Source of the DNA: Bacteroidales bacterium
GTDB lineage: Bacteria > Bacteroidota > Bacteroidia > Bacteroidales > P3
Length of the DNA stretch: 34,715 bases
Reading direction: 5' to 3'
Assembly: GCA_009777915.1 (NCBI GenBank)
Contig: WRKV01000008.1
Span: forward strand, 1 to 34,715
Part shown: one piece after another, positions 10,277 through 19,025 of the stretch
Position numbering within the stretch: the first letter of the stretch is position 1
Layout: each line of letters begins with the position of its first letter
Notes under the pieces: generated by a model
What the model was told of the DNA's origin: nothing
Seen by the model: only the letters and a program-made list of their open reading frames with translations
Database searches by the model: none
Made by a program: the position numbers and the translations under genes

Positions 10277-10516
10277 TTACAAACGAATAATTCCGTTTTT
10301 ATCTGCTTCCAACAAACAAGCGTAGATGCCTTTTTTGTTAATCGAACGAATGGCTTTAGCCGAAACTCGGAGCGTAATCCACGCATCTTCTTCGGGTACA
10401 TAGAACTTTTTCGTTTGCAAATTCGGATAGAATTTACGTTTGGTCTTGATATTCGAATGCGAAACATGATTTCCGCTAATGACCTTTTTTCCGGTTAAAT
10501 CACAAATTCTTGCCAT
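10277..10516 (-). CDS. rpmB: 50S ribosomal protein L28
   Basis: MARICDLTGKKVISGNHVSHSNIKTKRKFYPNLQTKKFYV... Confidence 0.95.
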   Translation of the reverse strand: MARICDLTGKKVISGNHVSHSNIKTKRKFYPNLQTKKFYVPEEDAWITLRVSAKAIRSINKKGIYACLLEADKNGIIRL

Positions 10517-10548
10517 GATAATTTATCTTACTTGTTAAAATTGGAGTG

Positions 10549-10579
10549 CAAAGATACGACTTTTTTTTGGATTATGCAA
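10549..10579 (-). promoter_or_regulatory. Promoter TTG-N20-TATCTTTG upstream of rpmB
   Basis: TTGCATAATCCAAAAAAAAGTCGTATCTTTG on the minus strand. Confidence 0.7.
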
Positions 10580-10638
10580 ATTTTTTCGAAAAAAATGTTG
10601 TTTTTGAGTATTTTTTTTTGTTTTTAGATATTTTTTTG

Positions 10639-10646
10639 TATCTTTG
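10639..10646 (+). promoter_or_regulatory. -7 box TATCTTTG upstream of pruA
   Basis: tatctttg 25 nt before ATG 10672. Confidence 0.55.
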
Positions 10647-10671
10647 CCGAAAAAATTAAATTCAAATTATT

Positions 10672-12303
10672 ATGAACAACGCAATTTTTAATTATCCGAT
10701 GCCCCAAAATGAGCCGGTTAACTCCTATGCTCCGGGCACACCCGAACGAGCGGCACTGAAAGCTGCTATCAAAGAATTATCTTCAAAAACCATCGACATT
10801 CCGATGATTATCGGCGGAAAAGAAGTCCGCACCGGAAAACTCGGAAAAGTGGTGATGCCACACAATCACAAACACGTGTTGGCAACCTATCACCAATGTA
10901 CGGAAAAAGAAGTGAAAATGGCAATTGATGCTGCCCTGAAAGCCAAGAAAATGTGGGCAGACATGCCGTTTGTGGACAGAGCGTCTATCATGCTCAAAAT
11001 CGCAGATTTGTTGGCGACGAAATATCGCTATGTTGTTAATGCCGCAACCATGCTCGGACAAAGCAAAAGCCCCTATCAAGCCGAAATTGATACGCCTTGC
11101 GAACTCATCGACTTTTTGCGTTTCAACGTGCATTTTGCACAGGAAATCTACCGCAATCAGCCGATTCACGGTGCATTGATGTTGAATCGTATGGAATATC
11201 GCCCGTTGGAAGGATTTATTTTGTCGGTTACACCGTTCAACTTCACGGCAATCGCCGGAAACCTCAACCTTGCTCCGGCTTTGATGGGCAACGTTTGTGT
11301 TTGGAAACCTTCCACAACATCGTTGTTTTCGAATTATTTCTTGATGAAAGTTTTTCAAGAGGCGGGTTTGCCCGATGGAGTCATCAATTTTGTTCCGGGT
11401 TCCGGAAATTTGATTGGCACGGTTTGCACGGATCACAGAGATTTCGCGGGGTTCCATTTTACCGGTGGTAATGTGGTTTTCAACAGTGTTTGGGAAAAAA
11501 TCGGAAAGAATTTGGCAAACTACAAATCGTATCCGAAAATCGTTGGCGAAACCGGTGGAAAAGACTTTATTTTTGCTCACGAGTCGGCTGATGTGGAGGC
11601 ACTTTGCGTGTCTTTGTTGCGTGGTGCCTTTGAATATCAAGGTCAAAAATGTTCGGCTTGTTCGCGTGCTTACATTCCGGAAAGCCTTTGGAAAGACGTC
11701 AAAACTCGCTTGGGAAAAATGTTGAAAGAACTGAAAATGGGTGGTGTCGAAAACTTTTCAAATTTCGTGAATGCCGTGATTGACGAGCCTTCTTTCGATA
11801 ATTGTATGAACTATATTGAACATGCGAAAAAAGCGAAAGATGCGGAAATTATTTTTGGTGGAAAAGGCAACAAGAAAAAAGGATATTTCATCGAACCTAC
11901 TGTAATTTTGACGACAAATCCGAAATATAAATCTATGGAAGAAGAAATTTTTGGACCAATTCTCACGATTTACGTTTACAAAAATGCCGACTACAAGAAA
12001 ACGCTGGATTTGTGCGACACCACGTCTCCATACGCCTTGACGGGCAGTATCTATGCACAAGATCGCGAGGCTATTTTAATGGCTGATGAAAAACTTCGCT
12101 ACGCCGCCGGAAACTACTACATCAATTGTAAATGTACCGGTGCTGTGGTGGGTCAGCAACCATTCGGCGGTGCACGTTCGTCCGGAACCAATGACAAAGC
12201 AGGGTCTTATCTCAATCTGATTCGTTGGACCAGTCCACGGACCATCAAAGAGCAACTTGTTTTGCCTACGGATTACAAGTATCCGTTTATGTTGAAAAAA
12301 TAA
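10672..12303 (+). CDS. pruA: L-glutamate gamma-semialdehyde (1-pyrroline-5-carboxylate) dehydrogenase
   Basis: 543 aa aldehyde dehydrogenase; GETGGKDF, GAFEYQGQKCSACSRAYIP and TGSIYAQD motifs of the P5CDH group. Confidence 0.93.
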   Translation: MNNAIFNYPMPQNEPVNSYAPGTPERAALKAAIKELSSKTIDIPMIIGGKEVRTGKLGKVVMPHNHKHVLATYHQCTEKEVKMAIDAALKAKKMWADMPFVDRASIMLKIADLLATKYRYVVNAATMLGQSKSPYQAEIDTPCELIDFLRFNVHFAQEIYRNQPIHGALMLNRMEYRPLEGFILSVTPFNFTAIAGNLNLAPALMGNVCVWKPSTTSLFSNYFLMKVFQEAGLPDGVINFVPGSGNLIGTVCTDHRDFAGFHFTGGNVVFNSVWEKIGKNLANYKSYPKIVGETGGKDFIFAHESADVEALCVSLLRGAFEYQGQKCSACSRAYIPESLWKDVKTRLGKMLKELKMGGVENFSNFVNAVIDEPSFDNCMNYIEHAKKAKDAEIIFGGKGNKKKGYFIEPTVILTTNPKYKSMEEEIFGPILTIYVYKNADYKKTLDLCDTTSPYALTGSIYAQDREAILMADEKLRYAAGNYYINCKCTGAVVGQQPFGGARSSGTNDKAGSYLNLIRWTSPRTIKEQLVLPTDYKYPFMLKK

Positions 12304-12316
12304 TCCATAAAAAAAA

Positions 12317-12333
12317 GGGCTGCTTGGCAGCCC
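12317..12333. terminator. Bidirectional terminator between pruA and rpsT
   Basis: GGGCTGC-ttg-GCAGCCC flanked by A-run and T-run. Confidence 0.85.
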
Positions 12334-12340
12334 TTTTTTT

Positions 12341-12589
12341 TTATTTGTTTGCTTGTTTCATCAATTTCGATTTCAAATTGGAGGCTTTGTTTTTGTGAAT
12401 AACGCCTTTTTTCGCCAACTTGTCGACTTTTTCGATAACGGATGATACCGTTTCAATCATCGCGGATTTTTCGGTCAAGGCACGGAAATCTCTCAATGAG
12501 TTACGCATAGTTTTTGCATACAAACGGTTAGATAGTCTCTTTTTTGCAGAAGAGCGGATGTTTTTTTTAGCTGATTTATGGTTTGCCAT
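12341..12589 (-). CDS. rpsT: 30S ribosomal protein S20
   Basis: MANHKSAKKNIRSSAKKRLSNRLYAKTMRNSLRDF. Confidence 0.95.
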   Translation of the reverse strand: MANHKSAKKNIRSSAKKRLSNRLYAKTMRNSLRDFRALTEKSAMIETVSSVIEKVDKLAKKGVIHKNKASNLKSKLMKQANK

Positions 12590-12607
12590 AATGTTTTGTT
12601 TTTTTTG

Positions 12608-12631
12608 TAGAGGCGGAGATGACCGTCTCTA
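12608..12631 (-). ncRNA. Hairpin in the rpsT 5' leader
   Basis: Minus strand AGAGACGG-TCATCT-CCGCCTCT (one G-U pair) between tRNA-Glu and rpsT. Confidence 0.5.
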
Positions 12632-12645
12632 TGTTATGATATTTG

Positions 12646-12719
12646 TACCCCGTAGGGGATTCGAACCCCTGATCTTCAGGATGAAAACCTGATGTCCTAG
12701 GCCTCTAGACGAACGGGGC
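12646..12719 (-). tRNA. tRNA-Glu (anticodon UUC)
   Basis: Minus strand GCCCCGTTCGTCTAGAGGCCTAGGACATCAGGTTTTCATCCTGAAGATCAGGGGTTCGAATCCCCTACGGGGTA; acceptor, anticodon (TCAGG-TTTTCAT-CCTGA) and T-arm (GGGGTTCGAATCCCC) pair. Confidence 0.97.
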
Positions 12720-12736
12720 GTAGGTTTTTTGAACGT

Positions 12737-12766
12737 ATCCGATTTGAGATTTTTTCAAAATCGGAT
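12737..12766. promoter_or_regulatory. Inverted repeat at the predicted start of the tRNA-Glu/rpsT transcript
   Basis: ATCCGATTTGA / TCAAAATCGGAT (one-nt bulge), abutting the -7 box at 12769-12776. Confidence 0.5.
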
Positions 12767-12768
12767 TG

Positions 12769-12799
12769 CAAAGGTACGAATTTTTTTTGAATTGACCAA
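12769..12799 (-). promoter_or_regulatory. Promoter TTG-N20-TACCTTTG upstream of tRNA-Glu/rpsT
   Basis: TTGGTCAATTCAAAAAAAATTCGTACCTTTG on the minus strand. Confidence 0.75.
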
Positions 12800-12825
12800 A
12801 TTTTGAGGCAATTTTTTCGTTTTTT

Positions 12826-13530
12826 TTACGTTTTATTCGCAGCAATCGACATAATCACACCCAAAACAATGCCCAGAATCGCAGCAAACAACACTTGCAG
12901 TTCACTCGGAAGAATAAACGTAATCGTGTGTGCCGGAATCCAAAACAACGGAATGGTTTTCATAAATACAAACTTCCATTGAACCGTCCAATTCATGGTT
13001 TGCAAGATATTTGAGAAATCAATTCGATGTGTGAAAAATCCTTTCAAGGTTCCGCCATACTGCACAATATGCGTATCGGTAATTTTATGAAACACCATAA
13101 AAACCGGAGCAAATATGCAGTTCATCATTAAACTGATCGAAAACGAACCCAACAATTTCATTCCCGTAAAATGGCTTTGCATCGCTGCAATCAACTGTCC
13201 TTGCTGATTAAACAGATAGTCTGTCAAAATCGGTGCACCGAATTTGAACACCATCATTGCGGCAGTAATTGCTACTCCGAGAAATCCCCAAACCACAGCA
13301 CGCGGAACAAGTCCGAAACCAACTTCATTGTAAACTCCTTTGCGAATGCGGAGTCCAAGCATTTCACCCATGGTGGCGAGAATGGCAAATTTTGCAAAAC
13401 CCATCAAGAAAGCATGATTTCCGGACACGACCTTAAACCATGTGTACAAACATTCGCTTACCACAAACGGTGCGAAAATCAGCACTAAAATCAATCCAAA
13501 AAGGATATCGGAAATCAGTGTTTTTTTCAT
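12826..13530 (-). CDS. Polytopic membrane protein, Mpv17/PMP22-like
   Basis: 234 aa hydrophobic; C-terminal FMKTIPLFWIPAHTITFILPSELQVLFAAILGIVLG resembles the Mpv17/PMP22 C-terminal pattern. Confidence 0.55.
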   Translation of the reverse strand: MKKTLISDILFGLILVLIFAPFVVSECLYTWFKVVSGNHAFLMGFAKFAILATMGEMLGLRIRKGVYNEVGFGLVPRAVVWGFLGVAITAAMMVFKFGAPILTDYLFNQQGQLIAAMQSHFTGMKLLGSFSISLMMNCIFAPVFMVFHKITDTHIVQYGGTLKGFFTHRIDFSNILQTMNWTVQWKFVFMKTIPLFWIPAHTITFILPSELQVLFAAILGIVLGVIMSIAANKT

Positions 13531-13535
13531 CGGAA

Positions 13536-14489
13536 TTATCTGCGTCTACCGGTCGAAGTTGGTGCTACTGCATTCGGCGTACTTGTTGAAGAAGGTGTTG
13601 TTGCCGCAGGTGCTACCGTATTGGTTGCCGGAGCTGCGGTACTTCTTGCCGTTCTCGCACGCCTTCCTGTTGGTGCCGATAATGTTGACCCTTCGTGAGG
13701 TATGTAATACTTCATCGCCAAAGCGATGTTTTTCCGGTTTTCGTCAATCCGTTTTTGATTGGCAGGGTGAGTCGACAGAAAATCCGATGTAGATTTATTT
13801 CCCGACAGAGCCATCATTCTTTCCCAGAATAGAGGTGCCTCGTTTGGGTCGTAGCCCGCCATTGCCATAAAAATCATGCCGAGTTTGTCGGCTTCGTATT
13901 CGTGTTTACGACTATACGGCAAAATACCAAGGATGTTCGTACTGATACCAAAAGCCTGCAACGCCAGGTTTTGTGTGGATTCCGGTTGATTTGCCAATGC
14001 TACCGAAAGAGCAACACCGCCCATTTGCTGCATCAAGCCTTGTGTCATACGTTCGGAACTGTGATTGGCAACGGCATGTGCAATTTCGTGTGCCATCACA
14101 ACAGCAACGCCATCTTCGTTTCTACAAATCGGCATAATCCCTTCGTAAAACGCAATTCTGCCTCCGGGCATACACCATGCATTAACCGTAGGATCGGCAA
14201 TTAGAATGAATTCCCAGTTAAATTCTTTGATTTTTGCTTCCATTTTGTTTTCTCTCAAAAACGTTTCAACGGCTTGACTGATGCGACGTCCGGTGTTGTG
14301 GACCATTGCCGTATATTCGGCATGAGTGGAAATTTGACTTGATGCTCGAACTTCTTGAAACGATGTTGCAGACATCGTATTCAACATCGATGCAGGTACT
14401 AAAGCAAATTGTCGGCGTCCGGTGATAGGGACGGTTTTGCAACTGACTACAGCAGTAAACAAAAGGGTCAAAAAGATAAGCTTTTTCAT
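13536..14489 (-). CDS. M48 family metalloprotease, lipoprotein, with Thr/Ala/Pro-rich C-terminal tail
   Basis: HEIAH zinc motif (VVMAHEIAHAVANHSSERM), VPITGRRQF N-terminal motif, EYEAD downstream motif. Confidence 0.92.
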   Translation of the reverse strand: MKKLIFLTLLFTAVVSCKTVPITGRRQFALVPASMLNTMSATSFQEVRASSQISTHAEYTAMVHNTGRRISQAVETFLRENKMEAKIKEFNWEFILIADPTVNAWCMPGGRIAFYEGIMPICRNEDGVAVVMAHEIAHAVANHSSERMTQGLMQQMGGVALSVALANQPESTQNLALQAFGISTNILGILPYSRKHEYEADKLGMIFMAMAGYDPNEAPLFWERMMALSGNKSTSDFLSTHPANQKRIDENRKNIALAMKYYIPHEGSTLSAPTGRRARTARSTAAPATNTVAPAATTPSSTSTPNAVAPTSTGRRR

Positions 14490-14523
14490 GGATTAGATTT
14501 TTTTTTGATTATCAATTATTTTT

Positions 14524-15261
14524 TTATTCCGATATTGGACTATACCACCAATGCAAACCGGAAATCACAGTATTTCTAAGGGTTCTGGTTCGTGATACCA
14601 AGATGCCATCGGTCTCTGAAATACTCCACACTTCTTCATAGACCTCATACACGATATTCCAACCTGCGTTAAGTTCTACATTCTCGAATACATTTTCGAT
14701 TTCGATATCTCTATAATCATCGTCAACGATTTCCGTATACAATCCGTCAAAGGTTACTTCTGCGGAGGCATACCAAAATTGTGCCCTTGATTGTTGTCTG
14801 ACAAATGAGGACGATCCTGTCGGACCCAGACCCTCCTGAACTTTGGCATAAAGGAAATAACCAACATGACCGGAAGAACCGGACGTAGACGAAAGTCCTA
14901 CAATATCTACCTGTGCTGCTTTTACGCTTTCATCGCTTATCGTTCCGGAGAATCTCAAATCATCTAAAAAATCAGCAAGATTTCTGAGAGAAGCGGCATT
15001 AACATCATCAGAAAGTGCTAACGTTGCGGTCGTTTTTCTAGCAAAATCAACCGTGCCAAAAGTTTGTAGAGCGTCGTCGATTTCTCTCGCTTGCACTCGT
15101 CTAACCGTTGATAAATAGTTGCCGAAATCCATCACTTCACTTGTGATATTGGCGAAAGCAGAGGAACTAACGGTTAAGATGGTAGGGTCTTCTTTTTTAT
15201 TACAGCTTGTTGTAACCATCATCGCTGTAAGAATCAATACTGAAACAAAAAACTTTTTCAT
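14524..15261 (-). CDS. Hypothetical lipoprotein (245 aa)
   Basis: Lipobox-like LTAMMVTTSCNKKEDP; no recognised domain. Confidence 0.8.
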   Translation of the reverse strand: MKKFFVSVLILTAMMVTTSCNKKEDPTILTVSSSAFANITSEVMDFGNYLSTVRRVQAREIDDALQTFGTVDFARKTTATLALSDDVNAASLRNLADFLDDLRFSGTISDESVKAAQVDIVGLSSTSGSSGHVGYFLYAKVQEGLGPTGSSSFVRQQSRAQFWYASAEVTFDGLYTEIVDDDYRDIEIENVFENVELNAGWNIVYEVYEEVWSISETDGILVSRTRTLRNTVISGLHWWYSPISE

Positions 15262-15297
15262 AATTGCAGTTGTTTTTTTTGGTTAATAGTTTTTACA

Positions 15298-15328
15298 AAT
15301 AATGCGGCGGAATTTCCGCCGCATTATT
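15298..15328. terminator. Strong 15-bp hairpin between two lipoprotein genes
   Basis: AATAATGCGGCGGAA-t-TTCCGCCGCATTATT; no long U-run on the minus strand, so terminator or mRNA-stabilising stem. Confidence 0.6.
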
Positions 15329-15351
15329 GTAAAAGTTGAGATAAAGTCTAT

Positions 15352-16341
15352 CTATCTTTTTTTGCGAATTTTCATATCTTTCAGATTTCCAACGCGGCTT
15401 TCCGGAGAAACTTCAACCGCTTGATCTAATCTGAAGTTAGTGTTACCCGCTTTTCTTGGGTTGGCACGCAACAGACTTGATTTTGCAGGTGACTGACCTG
15501 GTTTTGTAAAGAGTGGAGACTCTATAAAATCTATCATTGTACCATTTTCGCCGAAGGTCAGTGTGGCTCCTTCATAGGTTACAAGGGCAAGTGCAGCATC
15601 GAAAGTGCCAGAACCGGCAACCGTCATAGGGAATGTATAATTGCCATCCAATACTCCTGCTGTGGTGTGGTATAGAGTTCTTGCCGGGAGAACGAACACC
15701 TCGTCATCAGAAAGTCTTACAGCAACCGGAACCTGTGTCAGCCCTTCACCTAATGAGCGTGTGCTGAAAACAAAGCCTGTGCTGTCGGTATTATGTTCAA
15801 TGACCAATTTAGGATCACCCCATTGTGCTGCATAATCAAAGATGTAGAACAAAAGAGCGTTCGAACTGTCGCGAGTAATGTTGTCGGTCGTTGTTGACCA
15901 ATCATCACTATCTACCCAACTTTCAGGATACAACTCATATCCATCAAAGAAAACGAGCTCCCACTGCCCCGTAATGTCGGGAGCGTTGTTAAAATTGGGT
16001 CCTACGTTAATGGTTACCGTTGCTTTTTTACCATCAACAATAAATTCGAGGTCAAACGTAAGGGCATTACTACCGGAGTTGGGATCAACCTTGATAGTAA
16101 CATCCGACGACCCTGGTGTGAATTCCACCTTGATCCACTCTGGGTAAACGTTGTTTGTCCATTGTGCATCCGAATTTTCCACAGTAACCTTGACGGTTTT
16201 ACTACCACCGGCAGCGGTGAAGTCTAATGTGCCCGGCGTAACGGAGATAGAGACGTCGTCTTTGCCACAGCCTACCATACATACGAATGCAGCAGAGAGC
16301 AAAAGAGCAGAGATTTTTTTCATGTTCAAAAGTTTTTTCAT
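15352..16341 (-). CDS. Lipoprotein with N-terminal BACON-like domain (329 aa)
   Basis: CGKDDVSISVTPGTLDFTAAGGSKTVKVTVENSDAQWTNNVYPEWIKVEF... typical BACON pattern; alternative start at 16323. Confidence 0.75.
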   Translation of the reverse strand: MKKLLNMKKISALLLSAAFVCMVGCGKDDVSISVTPGTLDFTAAGGSKTVKVTVENSDAQWTNNVYPEWIKVEFTPGSSDVTIKVDPNSGSNALTFDLEFIVDGKKATVTINVGPNFNNAPDITGQWELVFFDGYELYPESWVDSDDWSTTTDNITRDSSNALLFYIFDYAAQWGDPKLVIEHNTDSTGFVFSTRSLGEGLTQVPVAVRLSDDEVFVLPARTLYHTTAGVLDGNYTFPMTVAGSGTFDAALALVTYEGATLTFGENGTMIDFIESPLFTKPGQSPAKSSLLRANPRKAGNTNFRLDQAVEVSPESRVGNLKDMKIRKKR

Positions 16342-16476
16342 GTTTAATTGTTTTTTAATAAGTTAATAATATGTTTTTTTGTTTAGACAATTTTAATTGG
16401 TAAAGGTTTAATTTCGGGTGTAATTTTTTTTTGTTCAGGTGTAATTTTTTTTGCAATACCAAGGCAAAGCATTTTG

Positions 16477-16507
16477 CAAAGGTACGAAAAATTATTGAAT
16501 TAACCAA
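16477..16507 (-). promoter_or_regulatory. Promoter TTG-N20-TACCTTTG upstream of the BACON lipoprotein
   Basis: TTGGTTAATTCAATAATTTTTCGTACCTTTG on the minus strand. Confidence 0.75.
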
Positions 16508-16545
16508 ATACTGACAAAAAAAGTTAAGGAAAAATTACCCTAAAA

Positions 16546-16576
16546 TTGTTTTATTCAAAAAAAAGTTGTATCTTTG
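16546..16576 (+). promoter_or_regulatory. Promoter TTG-N20-TATCTTTG upstream of the small lipoprotein
   Basis: TTGTTTTATTCAAAAAAAAGTTGTATCTTTG. Confidence 0.7.
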
Positions 16577-16618
16577 CAAAAAAATTAATTATTCTAACCA
16601 ATTAAAAATTTTAAGATT

Positions 16619-16900
16619 ATGAAAAAATTATTTGCAATCCTTCCGTTGGCAGCCATTATGTTTGCTTGCGGTAGCCCTGCGGCTCAACCCGAAGTTGTAG
16701 AGCCTGAAACCGAAATCGTTGAAGAAGTTGAGGAAGTAGTTCCGGCACCAGCCCCTGCTAAATCTACTCCGCAAACGACTGCGAAACCTGAAACGCCTAA
16801 AGAACCGGAAGCCGAAAACGTTCGTACGGAAGAGGCTGTTGAGGTTGAAGCCGAAGCACAAGTAGAAGGTGCCGGAGCAGCACGAAGGAGATCGAGATAA
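16619..16900 (+). CDS. Small Pro/Glu/Val/Ala-rich lipoprotein (93 aa)
   Basis: Lipobox LAAIMFACGSPA then EVVEPETEIVEEVEEVVPAPAPAK low-complexity sequence; own promoter and terminator. Confidence 0.8.
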   Translation: MKKLFAILPLAAIMFACGSPAAQPEVVEPETEIVEEVEEVVPAPAPAKSTPQTTAKPETPKEPEAENVRTEEAVEVEAEAQVEGAGAARRRSR

Positions 16901-16920
16901 GTTTGCTTACTCAAACCAAA

Positions 16921-16944
16921 AACTCGCATCGAATGATGCGAGTT
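16921..16944 (+). terminator. Rho-independent terminator
   Basis: AACTCGCATC-gaat-GATGCGAGTT followed by T-run. Confidence 0.88.
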
Positions 16945-16973
16945 TTTTTTATTATGCTTTTTAATTTTCGCCT

Positions 16974-17747
16974 TTAATTTAGTTTGATGAATCGATACGA
17001 AATTGTTCCCACTTGTTGTTCGGGGGCATTTCTATCGGGTGTAAAACTTGACCGCAAAGCCGCTTGTTCTGCGGTTCTCCAAAGATTTCTGTCGTTAACG
17101 GTTGTACCGCGTTGTCCGGCTTCTGCACGAATCACAGTTCCATTGGCGTTGACCCAAATCCTTACAACCACCGTACCTTGATCGGGCGAATCGTATGCAG
17201 GTTTTGCTAAATTACTTGCTTGTCGACCACTTAAATTAAACGACACACCTCCTCCACTTCCCGCTGTTCCGGAATATGCGGTGCCTGTTTTCGAACCATC
17301 TTCTTGACCTTGATCGCCGGGTCTTCCGGTTGTTCCTTCGTTACCGCCTTGTGCAGGATTTCTTGGAGGAAACAATGCTGCTTGATTGATTTGCGGTTGT
17401 TGCGGTTGTTCGGGTTGTGGTTGCGTAGTTTCTTGGGTGGTTTGCGTTGGGCGTTGTGTGCTGGGTTGCTGTTGCGAAGGCAACGCAACATCGCTGTTGT
17501 CTTGCGTTGCAAGATGTTCTTGCGATGCCGATGAACTCGGTGCAATTTGCGAAACATTTTCGGAAATATCGGGCTGAATATCGCCCATGCCGTCTATGCT
17601 ATTGCCCAAATTCACTTCCACGCCGTATTCGGGTGGGGGAGGATAGGGGCGTTTCAAGCTAAACAGCAGCAATAAAATCCACAATAATCCGAGAAAAATT
17701 ATGGTCAATGCTATCGCAATTATATTTCGTTGCCGATCGTTTGTCAT
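16974..17747 (-). CDS. tonB: Energy transducer TonB-like protein with Gln/Pro/Thr-rich linker
   Basis: Single N-terminal TM, proline-rich linker, C-terminal GTVVVRIWVNANGTVIRAEAGQRG...AALRSSFTPDRNA. Confidence 0.85.
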   Translation of the reverse strand: MTNDRQRNIIAIALTIIFLGLLWILLLLFSLKRPYPPPPEYGVEVNLGNSIDGMGDIQPDISENVSQIAPSSSASQEHLATQDNSDVALPSQQQPSTQRPTQTTQETTQPQPEQPQQPQINQAALFPPRNPAQGGNEGTTGRPGDQGQEDGSKTGTAYSGTAGSGGGVSFNLSGRQASNLAKPAYDSPDQGTVVVRIWVNANGTVIRAEAGQRGTTVNDRNLWRTAEQAALRSSFTPDRNAPEQQVGTISYRFIKLN

Positions 17748-18154
17748 TTGGGCGATGTTGCTAAAATCACTTTGTGTTTGGTGCCATGTTTTGCGTTAAT
17801 CGAATTTACTGCATCAATCACGTGCACCACGTATTGCACGGGAGCCGATTGATCCGAACGCAGCACAACCGTAGCTTCCGTATCGCCTGCAATATAAGGT
17901 GCAATGGCGGCTTCCAACAGTGTTTCGTGAACGGGAGTTTCACCTACAAAAAATTCAGCATATTCGTTGATATATACCGTTACGGTTTGCTTTGCCATGG
18001 TTCGACTTTCGCTTTTCGGCAACAAGATATTGATAGCATTCGGACTGACTAAGGTTGATAATAGAATGAAAAAAATCAACAACAGAAAAACCAAGTCCGA
18101 CATGGATGCCGTGCTGAATTGGTCGGAGCGTTTGAGTTTTGTTTTAATACCCAT
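17744..18154 (-). CDS. exbD: ExbD/TolR family biopolymer transport protein
   Basis: SMSDLVFLLLIFFILLSTLV TM segment with conserved Asp; 4-nt overlap with tonB. Confidence 0.93.
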   Translation of the reverse strand: MGIKTKLKRSDQFSTASMSDLVFLLLIFFILLSTLVSPNAINILLPKSESRTMAKQTVTVYINEYAEFFVGETPVHETLLEAAIAPYIAGDTEATVVLRSDQSAPVQYVVHVIDAVNSINAKHGTKHKVILATSPK

Positions 18155-18160
18155 GACGAT

Positions 18161-18853
18161 TTATTTTACAGGTTCGTTCAATAAATCCATAAATTCGGTT
18201 GCTCTTGCCTCTAAAATGAACACCACTTTTTCGATACGAGCCACCAAATAATTATAGCCAACATACGCCAAGATACCGACAATCAAGCCCGCTACGGTTG
18301 TTACCATAGCCTCGTACATTCCGCCTGAAAGCATGGCTACTTCGACACTTCCGCCTGCATGTGCCATTGCAAAAAACACGCGAATCATTCCGGTAACGGT
18401 TCCTAAAAAACCAATCATTGGTGCAGCTCCGGCAGTTGTGGAAAGCCAAGCCAAGCGGCGTTCGAGTTTGGCAACTTCGAATTTACCAACGTTTTCGATA
18501 GCAGCATTGATATCGTTTAACGGTTTTCCAATTCGCGAGATACCTTTACCAATCATACGGGCAATCGGGCTGTTGGTGTTGGCACACAAGGCTTTCGCAG
18601 AATCAATACGTCCATCGTGAATAAAATCACGAATGGTGCTCATAAAATTAGCCTGTTCTTTCGACGATTGGTTGATGATCATCAAACGTTCGATAAAAAT
18701 GTAAACAGCGACGACCAAAAGAAAAAGCAACGGAATCATAATCCAGCCGCCAAGGAATGCTAATTCCATGATTGGAATACTTTCGGTCGTTTTCACAAGA
18801 GGCGTTTGAACGATTTGTTCAACGGTTTCGGGAGTTGTGATTTGTAGAAACAT
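18161..18853 (-). CDS. exbB: MotA/TolQ/ExbB proton channel family protein
   Basis: LAWLSTTAGAAPMIGFLGTVTGMIRVFFAMA and GMYEAMVTTVAGLIVGI motifs. Confidence 0.95.
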   Translation of the reverse strand: MFLQITTPETVEQIVQTPLVKTTESIPIMELAFLGGWIMIPLLFLLVVAVYIFIERLMIINQSSKEQANFMSTIRDFIHDGRIDSAKALCANTNSPIARMIGKGISRIGKPLNDINAAIENVGKFEVAKLERRLAWLSTTAGAAPMIGFLGTVTGMIRVFFAMAHAGGSVEVAMLSGGMYEAMVTTVAGLIVGILAYVGYNYLVARIEKVVFILEARATEFMDLLNEPVK

Positions 18854-18988
18854 AGTGTTGTATTTTTTGTTTTATCATACAAAATTACGAAAAAAAAACG
18901 TTGGTTATTGATATTTTCGGAAAAGTTATTAACATTCAGACATTAAAAAATGATCCATATTAAAAAATTGTCAAATCTCTCAAAAAAA

Positions 18989-19019
18989 TTGGTCAGTCCA
19001 AAAAATTGTTGTAACTTTG
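18989..19019 (+). promoter_or_regulatory. Promoter TTG-N20-TAACTTTG for the B12 riboswitch/btuB transcript
   Basis: TTGGTCAGTCCAAAAAATTGTTGTAACTTTG. Confidence 0.75.
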
Positions 19020-19025
19020 CACCGC

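Noticed and set aside
10783-11646. 287-aa minus-strand ORF
   Set aside because: Antisense to the clearly conserved pruA gene; His/Arg/Phe-rich shadow ORF
12420-12692. 90-aa plus-strand ORF
   Set aside because: Antisense to rpsT and runs through the tRNA-Glu gene; the PRRGFEPLIFRMKT segment is the usual tRNA-antisense artefact
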